10,479 bases of DNA, from positions 12,902 to 23,380 of the forward strand of contig FR898397.1 in assembly GCA_000437515.1 (NCBI GenBank), written 5' to 3'. The DNA is from Acidiphilium sp. CAG:727 (GTDB lineage Bacteria > Bacillota > Clostridia > Christensenellales > Borkfalkiaceae). A program made the position numbers and the translations under genes. Under the pieces are notes generated by a model. It saw only the letters and a list, made by a program, of their open reading frames with translations. It was not told the DNA's origin and did not search any database. Of the stretch, positions 4,878-10,479 are shown piece by piece; position 1 is the stretch's first letter; every line of letters starts with the position of its first letter.

Positions 4878-7800
4878 GTGCAAAAACGCGTAGTTTACGA
4901 CTTTAACGCGCAAACCGCAACGGAAAGCGCGGCTGAAAATTCAACCGATAAAGCCGTAAAAACAAGCAACGCAATAGGCAAAATTAAACGCGCGTTTTCG
5001 GGCAAGAGTTTTAAGCTTGTCGTTTTGATAGTACTCCTTTTTGCAAGTTTATTCTGCGCGATAGGCTCCGCCGATTGGATTATAAGTCAACAAAAAGTCG
5101 TGCCGAACGTTGCAGGTAACAGCATTTTTAAATTCGACGACCTCGGTTTTGGCGCGCACGTAAACAACGGTAAACCCACCGGGAACTACACGTTCAACGG
5201 CAGTTCTATCAGCATCGCGATGTCTGTCGCGGCAGTCGGCGGTGTGCAAAACCTGCCCGACAGTGCCATTGAAGCCCAAAATATACGTTATAGAGTAAAA
5301 AAATGCGCTCCCGACACTAAACCGGAAAATCTTAACGAAGAATTTTTTAACAGCGACTACGCCACCGTTCTGCCCAAATATGCAGGCACCTACGCCGTGC
5401 TTATAACCTCCGAGGCAGACGGAGTTTCTTACGGCAAAACCATAAAAGTTTTCACCATTGCCCCCTGCCCCGTTAAAATTGAATGGTCGGGGGCTGTCGG
5501 CTTTACTTACGACGGCACAGATCACAGTCGCAACATTACCGCTACCGCCAGAACCGAAAACGGTGCCGCCGTAAACGAGAATATTTTTGAAATATCGTTT
5601 AGTTACAAGGCGCACGGCGCGACAACTTTTACCCCTGTAACCGAGGTTAAAAACGCGGGAACTTACACCGCTACCGCCGAAATTTCCAACAACAACTACA
5701 CTATTTCTTCAAACGATACGGCAACTTTCACCATAGGACAAAAAGCACTTACCGTAACGGCAGAAAATAAAACCGTTACTTACGGCGATTCCGCCACCTA
5801 CACTGCAACTTATAAAGGCTTGCTCGACTGCGATAAAGGCAAATTAGGCACGCCGAATTTTACATGCAATTATAACAAGGTAGGTACTTATCCTATAACC
5901 GTTGACGGGCTTGAAAATTCAAACTATGCAATAACCTATGTCAACGGCAAGCTTACGGTAAATAAACGCACGGTTACTCTTGACTGGGGAACAGACAATT
6001 CTTTTATTTACGACGGCACTGCGCGCACCCTTAACCCTACCGCCCAAAACGTTGTAAATAACGATAATTTAGGTCTTACCGTAACCGTAACAGGCGAAAA
6101 TGTAAGCGGCTCTTCGGCAATAAACGTAGGCACCTACACCGCCACCGCGAGCATTACTAACAAAAACTACGTAATCGACGAGAATAACAAATCTGCCACG
6201 TTTACTATTACCGCCCGCGCACTTACCATAACGGCAAACAATCATGAAATCATCTACGGTTCCGCTCCCGCTACCAACGGTTATACAATCAGCGGAATAG
6301 AAGGCGAAACGCCTGAAACGGCAAATATCGGCGGAACGGTTAAGCTTACAACTACTTATACCCAATATGGTAAAGTGGGCGAATATGATATTATTGTTGA
6401 TATAAGCGGACTTTCTTCGTCTAACTATTCGTTTACGGCAGTAAACGGAAAACTTACCGTAAACAAAAAAGAACTTACCGTAACGGCGAAAAATCATGAA
6501 ATCACATATGGCGAAGAACCATCCGCTAACGGCTATACAATAAATGGTTTTGTAAACAACGAGAACGAATCGGTTATAAAAGGACTTGAAAATATAACTT
6601 ATATTATCGACTATTCACAATGGGAAGACATAGGGAAGTTTTCTATAACTCCAAAAGTTGACGGGCTTTCGGCTGTCAACTACTCTTTCAAAGCAAATTC
6701 CGACGGAATACTTAAAGTAAAACAATTAAACATACATCTTTCCGGAATTATCGAACGCGACTATGATGGTAGCGAATTTTTATTTGATAAAAACTTATTT
6801 ACTACGGCGACCGCGACCTTCACTGCCCCTCAAAATCCCGGAATCGACCTGAAAAAACTGCCGTATGATATCTATCAATATATCAGCAACGCAGGCAATG
6901 CTCAGAACTTCGATAGCGCCAACGGAATAGCCGTAACACCCGAAAACGGTTTGTTCAGTTATGCTTTCGGCAAGCCGATAGAAGCAGGCTCAACATACAA
7001 AGTAGATAAAGTAACGCTTAACAATAAAAACTTTAATTTAACCAAAACAGAAGTTTATTTGAAATACAAAACGGCTAAAGTCGGCGACAAATTTTACACC
7101 ATCGAAGACGCACTCGCCCAGAGCGGAACAATTACCCTGTGCGGCGACGCGTCTAATGATTCTTCTTACGTGATTACGGCTTTTGCAAAGTTAAATAACC
7201 TTTCCGGCACCGCTTTCGGGAATTACAAGACAAATTATGAATACACTTTAAAATCAAATAGCACGTTACTGTTGCCTTATAATAGTGATGGTCTTGCAAT
7301 TAATTCGGATTCAGATATAATAAATTGCGCAACCGCACCGGAATATGTTTATTCTGTATTAATAATTCCTCAAGAGATTAGTTTTACGATAAGCGGAACA
7401 TTAGACATTGGCGGGAGGCTTTCTTCAAAAGGTGGAGATTTTAATCAAGCACGGGTTAAACAACATTCAGTCGTGTACAACAACGGAAATATAGTCGTTA
7501 CAAACAGAATTAATAGTTATGGCTATTTGAAAGGTGCTAACGATGGACTGGTAGAATTACAATCAACAGCGACGGCTCTTGATATCATGCGAGTTTACGA
7601 TTGGTTAGCGGGTACCGAAGCGATTCAAATTCACAACGCCGACATATTCCCATTCAAATCATATTCAATCCATAATATTTCTTGTAAAACTAAAATTACA
7701 AAAGGAGCACAATATTTAGCCAAAGCAGCACTTAACGTTCAGAATATGTTACTGCCCAGCGATCCCATTACTATTGTAGGTGCAAGCGGCTCAATGTTTA

Positions 7801-10007
7801 CAGTTGAAAGCGGATATATAGTTAAAACTGCAAGCAATGCCGATTCAAATAAAGCATCAACTGATTTGACGTCAATCACCGGGACAAACCAGTTAAAAGG
7901 TCAAAAGGACATAATTACATTAGGGGAAAATACCGTTTGTCACGACAACTCAATAACACTAACAATTAAGATGGCTGGGTTTACAAAGAAAATAACCACA
8001 AGCAAAGATTACCCATTACCTATTTCATATATTAATTTAGTTGTTCCTAATACCGCGACATTAAAACTAAATGCAGTTTCCTACTTATTTTACCTCGGTA
8101 GCTCTTTAAAAGTCGAAACCGGAGGGAATTTAGTAGTTGAGAAAGTTTCAGTTGCCTTTTACACATTAAATGATTGTATATCAGATGAAAATTGGGAGAA
8201 AAACCGCGTAAAATACGCTACTGCAGAAGGCACGAACGATTATGCTGTTGATCGAACCGATGCAAAACTGTCAATTGATGCCGGAGGAACGGCAACAATA
8301 AAATCAAATGCGTCAATAAGCGGATGTATTACTGCTACTAATTCTCAGGCTCAATTAATTATTAACTCATCTACTTCCGTAACGGTAAAAGTCCCCACAG
8401 ATTTAATAGCTCACAATGTGGCAAACGATATTGACAAAGGACTCATTGCCACTGGAATTATAAAAGCCAGTAAAATAGAAAAAACATATACTGCTTTCGG
8501 CGATATTATGACAAGCCAAAACAGTTACACACAACGCGATTTAAACGCCGGCACTTATTATTCAACCAAAATCGATTCCGATTACGTTTGGTTTAAAAAT
8601 TCCGCAACAATCACCTACCATACAAACGGCGGAACCTTAAACGGAACAAGCGGAAATACAACGCAAAACATTACTTTACCGTCGGGCGGATATATCAGCT
8701 CAAACCTTCCTAAACCTACCCTCCCTTACTACGAGTTTAACGGGTGGTATTATGATAGTGCTTTAACTCAAAAGGCAACGGCAATATTTGCTTCTTGTGA
8801 CCTTTATGCAAAGTGGACGCCTATTCAATATACAATTGTATATAATTTCCCTTATGACGAATGTGGCACTCTTGTCAACGACTCGTTAAGCGGCACGGAA
8901 GTAAAAACTTTAGCCACTCCGCGACAACAAACCATTACCGTTGACGGAACTGAATATACATTTAGCGGTTGGTATTTAAACTCTGATCGTACGGGCGACT
9001 CCATAACCGAAGTTTCGGCAGTCAATGCAAATAAACAAAATAAAATTAACGTATATGCATTTTATCGTGGCGGGACTTACACGGTCAACTATGAGGAAGA
9101 TCCGGAAAATCTTTTACATAACAACAACCTGACCGCTAAAAAACCGGAAAGCCAAACTTTTGACAAGGGTATGGCTGTTTCACAGTCAGAATTACAGTCG
9201 TTAAATAGTTATAACGACAAAACCTCTTTCATGTTTTACTTTGCAGGTTGGTACTTATCAACCAATAGCAGTAAAATTATAACTTCGTTGCCTAGCACAA
9301 TTGACGACGATATAACCTTATGTGCAAAGTGGATAAAGAAAGCACAGTTAAAAATAGAACTGCCCGTATTTGAAAACGGCAACAGAACCGGAAACACAAC
9401 CATTTATGACACACACAAGTATTTCTACAAGCAAAAAACAGACCCGATAGGCATTAAAAATCTTTTAACTTATATTGGTGCCGGTTATACCGTTCCTGAA
9501 AACTATAAATTTATAGGCTTTAACGCTTCGTCCGGATTTACCGCTACGCAAGATTATAGCGACATGAACAATATAACTACCAGGATAGAAGTAGGCGCGA
9601 CGTCAGATGTTTTAACAATCACAGCCGATATCAGAAAGATTTTGACTGTTACCCTTACAATGGATGCAAAGCATAAATATTTCGGGCAAACAAAATATTT
9701 TAAAATTACACAAGTTATAATAAGTTCTAATTCAATGTATTCAACGGATAAATCAAATTGGCTTATGTCAAATGGAAGCGGAAGTGTTTCTGCGGGAGAC
9801 AGAAACGGATCAGCCACACAAAAGATAACATTCTATCTGATTGAGGGAACTAATGCCAACATTACAGTTACCGTTGATTCTGTCACAATTGCTGCTATAA
9901 CATTTTACCCGCCTACACCACAAGTTAATAACTGCACTACAAGTGATAAAAAAAGTCCGTTTAGATTTATAATTGGAGATAATGATGCCACAATAAGCTG
10001 GACCTAA
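4878..10007 (+). CDS. Giant mosaic surface protein: SipW-type signal, MBG repeats, beta-rich core, InlB_B repeats
   Basis: A 1709-residue exported protein, probably an adhesin or matrix component. Domains in order: a polar N-terminal extension (1-43); a hydrophobic segment with IGSADWIIS (46-70), the SipW-type signal; about six MBG-like repeats (198-732) alternating YDG and YGD/YGS/YGE variants and ending in TLTVNK-like linkers; VGDKFYTIEDALA (735-747) opening a long Ser/Thr/Asn-rich region (to about 1240) that looks like a beta-helix or stacked-strand stalk; three InlB_B (Flg_new) repeats (1243-1313, 1315-1397, 1400-1485) with FNGWYYD, FSGWYLN and FAGWYLS plus terminal AKW; and an unassigned C-terminal region (1490-1709). 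No LPXTG motif, SLH domain, LysM or C-terminal membrane helix is present, so wall attachment is unexplained. GTG at 4878 is chosen for its AGGAGG spacing. It is probably cotranscribed with the 219-aa gene. The segment at about 7150-8600 is more AT-rich and less codon-biased than its flanks. Confidence 0.93.
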   Translation: MQKRVVYDFNAQTATESAAENSTDKAVKTSNAIGKIKRAFSGKSFKLVVLIVLLFASLFCAIGSADWIISQQKVVPNVAGNSIFKFDDLGFGAHVNNGKPTGNYTFNGSSISIAMSVAAVGGVQNLPDSAIEAQNIRYRVKKCAPDTKPENLNEEFFNSDYATVLPKYAGTYAVLITSEADGVSYGKTIKVFTIAPCPVKIEWSGAVGFTYDGTDHSRNITATARTENGAAVNENIFEISFSYKAHGATTFTPVTEVKNAGTYTATAEISNNNYTISSNDTATFTIGQKALTVTAENKTVTYGDSATYTATYKGLLDCDKGKLGTPNFTCNYNKVGTYPITVDGLENSNYAITYVNGKLTVNKRTVTLDWGTDNSFIYDGTARTLNPTAQNVVNNDNLGLTVTVTGENVSGSSAINVGTYTATASITNKNYVIDENNKSATFTITARALTITANNHEIIYGSAPATNGYTISGIEGETPETANIGGTVKLTTTYTQYGKVGEYDIIVDISGLSSSNYSFTAVNGKLTVNKKELTVTAKNHEITYGEEPSANGYTINGFVNNENESVIKGLENITYIIDYSQWEDIGKFSITPKVDGLSAVNYSFKANSDGILKVKQLNIHLSGIIERDYDGSEFLFDKNLFTTATATFTAPQNPGIDLKKLPYDIYQYISNAGNAQNFDSANGIAVTPENGLFSYAFGKPIEAGSTYKVDKVTLNNKNFNLTKTEVYLKYKTAKVGDKFYTIEDALAQSGTITLCGDASNDSSYVITAFAKLNNLSGTAFGNYKTNYEYTLKSNSTLLLPYNSDGLAINSDSDIINCATAPEYVYSVLIIPQEISFTISGTLDIGGRLSSKGGDFNQARVKQHSVVYNNGNIVVTNRINSYGYLKGANDGLVELQSTATALDIMRVYDWLAGTEAIQIHNADIFPFKSYSIHNISCKTKITKGAQYLAKAALNVQNMLLPSDPITIVGASGSMFTVESGYIVKTASNADSNKASTDLTSITGTNQLKGQKDIITLGENTVCHDNSITLTIKMAGFTKKITTSKDYPLPISYINLVVPNTATLKLNAVSYLFYLGSSLKVETGGNLVVEKVSVAFYTLNDCISDENWEKNRVKYATAEGTNDYAVDRTDAKLSIDAGGTATIKSNASISGCITATNSQAQLIINSSTSVTVKVPTDLIAHNVANDIDKGLIATGIIKASKIEKTYTAFGDIMTSQNSYTQRDLNAGTYYSTKIDSDYVWFKNSATITYHTNGGTLNGTSGNTTQNITLPSGGYISSNLPKPTLPYYEFNGWYYDSALTQKATAIFASCDLYAKWTPIQYTIVYNFPYDECGTLVNDSLSGTEVKTLATPRQQTITVDGTEYTFSGWYLNSDRTGDSITEVSAVNANKQNKINVYAFYRGGTYTVNYEEDPENLLHNNNLTAKKPESQTFDKGMAVSQSELQSLNSYNDKTSFMFYFAGWYLSTNSSKIITSLPSTIDDDITLCAKWIKKAQLKIELPVFENGNRTGNTTIYDTHKYFYKQKTDPIGIKNLLTYIGAGYTVPENYKFIGFNASSGFTATQDYSDMNNITTRIEVGATSDVLTITADIRKILTVTLTMDAKHKYFGQTKYFKITQVIISSNSMYSTDKSNWLMSNGSGSVSAGDRNGSATQKITFYLIEGTNANITVTVDSVTIAAITFYPPTPQVNNCTTSDKKSPFRFIIGDNDATISWT
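5469..7073 (+). repeat. Block of about six MBG-type repeats inside the giant gene
   Basis: Protein units of about 75-90 residues (the last one longer) start near residues 198, 289, 364, 447, 531 and 616. YDG-type and YGx-type units interleave, and most contain a VGTY/AGTY-like motif and a final NY...G.L.V strand. The similarity persists in DNA: a CTTACCGTAACGG-like string recurs at 5748, 6222 and 6474, and the 6222 and 6474 copies share AATCATGAAATCA. This suggests recent duplication of the 84-residue unit. A more divergent MBG-like unit may precede them at residues 100-197. Confidence 0.8.
8604..9332 (+). repeat. Three InlB_B (Listeria-Bacteroides) repeats inside the giant gene
   Basis: Each unit of about 70-85 residues begins with a Tyr-rich strand (TITYHTNGG, YTIVYNF, YTVNYEED). 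It carries GWY in its second half and closes with LYAKW, VYAFY or LCAKW. This is the characteristic pattern of the family first described in listerial internalins and common in Bacillota surface proteins. Confidence 0.88.
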
Positions 10008-10146
10008 TACGCCAAACCTATAATAATTCAAAAATAAAAAACAAAATTCAGCTTTAATTAAGTACATTATGTTATCTTCCTAAATGGTAACAAAGCCTGT
10101 TAAAAACCTGATGTTCCGTTTTTAGCCAACAAAACCCATAAAAAGT

Positions 10147-10190
10147 GGCGAGGATGAGCCGATTTTCGGCTCATCCTCGCCCATTTTTTT
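10147..10190 (+). terminator. Strong intrinsic terminator after the giant gene
   Basis: A perfect 16-bp GC-rich stem (10147-10162 with 10166-10181) closes a TTT loop and is followed by CA and seven T residues (10184-10190). It lies 139 bp after the TAA at 10007 and would end the rightward transcript. Confidence 0.95.
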
Positions 10191-10246
10191 CGTTCCGTTT
10201 CCACTCTCTGCCCTTGTCAAGCAATCGCGCGCATATCTGCCATGAC

Positions 10247-10294
10247 AAAAACAATACGTACTCAGAAGTGTATTAGGGTATTAGTATTGTTTTT
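10247..10294. repeat. Perfect 11-bp inverted repeat with a 26-nt loop
   Basis: AAAAACAATAC (10247-10257) and GTATTGTTTTT (10284-10294) are exact reverse complements. The T-rich right arm could make a weak terminator on the plus strand. It could equally be a protein-binding site or the remains of a small mobile element. No flanking target duplication was evident. Confidence 0.55.
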
Positions 10295-10368
10295 ATAGCA
10301 ACGCTGTACTTTTGATAGCGCGGAAAGTCAACCGCTTTAAGAAAAATATATTTTATAATTGAATTTGA

Positions 10369-10396
10369 TTGAAAAAATGTAAAATAGAATTGTAAT
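10369..10396 (+). promoter_or_regulatory. Possible rightward promoter near the window edge
   Basis: TTGAAA (10369-10374), a 16-nt spacer and TGTAAT (10391-10396) each differ from consensus at one position. A GA-rich stretch resembling a ribosome binding site follows, but the next ATG codons open only 9-codon frames. If real, the promoter serves a gene or RNA beyond the edge. Confidence 0.3.
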
Positions 10397-10479
10397 GCAA
10401 AAAAAGAGAGAAAGAAATGGCATTATGCACCAAAGCGGAAACTTAAAACGATAATAGAGCCGCCGTCGCGAAAATTCGC

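Larger units (their letters stand above)
10008..10479. other. Right-hand non-coding stretch
   Basis: These 472 bp contain no supported gene. They hold an AT-rich 3' flank (10008-10146), a strong terminator (10147-10190), an 11-bp inverted repeat (10247-10294), a promoter-like element (10369-10396), and the palindrome GCGAAAATTCGC ending at the window edge. The short frames starting at ATG 10417 and 10425 stop after 9 codons each. Confidence 0.75.

Noticed and set aside
4869..4880. Upstream GTG start for the giant protein
   Set aside because: The GTG at 4869 overlaps the AGGAGG element. The GTG at 4878 is 8 nt downstream of it and fits.
5049..5615. 188-codon minus-strand open frame
   Set aside because: It is a shadow of the giant gene. 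The peptide is low in recognisable features and the plus-strand frame encodes well-formed MBG-type sequence.
5469..7073. CRISPR-like or short tandem DNA repeats
   Set aside because: The repetition follows protein domain units of about 75-90 codons and lacks constant repeats with unique spacers. No CRISPR array, tRNA, rRNA or transposase was found in the window.
9345..10007. Cell-wall sorting signal or S-layer domain at the giant protein's C-terminus
   Set aside because: I looked for LPXTG-like motifs, a terminal hydrophobic helix with basic tail, and SLH patterns, and none is present.
10423..10479. 19-codon minus-strand frame open to the right edge
   Set aside because: It could be the 3' end of a gene beyond the window, but it is too short and shows no recognisable motif.

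Overview
The window reads as chromosome from a Gram-positive, Bacillota-type bacterium, most likely an uncultured clostridial gut lineage. The support is strong AGGAGG-type ribosome binding sites, consensus sigma-A promoters, TAA stops throughout, an ER-type (SipW-like) signal peptidase, and a giant surface protein built from MBG and InlB_B (Listeria-Bacteroides) repeats. The lineage is inferred; no rRNA or other marker gene is present.

Layout. Positions 1-3563 are on the minus strand. From right to left they hold two related secreted proteins (2865-3563 and 1908-2753), a factor-independent terminator (1790-1839), a SipW-type signal peptidase (753-1742), and the 5' part of a multi-pass membrane protein that runs off the left edge (1-642). 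A 601-bp divergent intergenic region (3564-4164) contains a promoter firing left (3738-3766), a 15-C homopolymer inside a 41-nt all-pyrimidine run (3815-3855), and a perfect TTGACA-17-TATAAT promoter firing right (3977-4005). The plus strand then carries a small secreted protein (4165-4824) and a 1709-residue mosaic surface protein (4878-10007). The last 472 bp hold a strong terminator, a second inverted repeat and no convincing gene.

How the parts fit. Four proteins (281, 232, 219 and 1709 aa) share an unusual export signal: a basic start, a hydrophobic core, then a G-x-(A/S)-x-W-(I/L/V)-I motif. This resembles the SipW-dependent signal of TasA/camelysin-type proteins. The signal peptidase lying among them has the Ser/His arrangement of the SipW class. 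The simplest model is a dedicated peptidase plus substrates system that builds a surface fibre or matrix (the small proteins) and displays a giant adhesin, with the C tract as a possible slipped-strand switch between the divergent operons. The component families are known. The combination, the large extensions on the peptidase and on the giant protein's N-terminus, and the homopolymer between the promoters are the features that merit attention.
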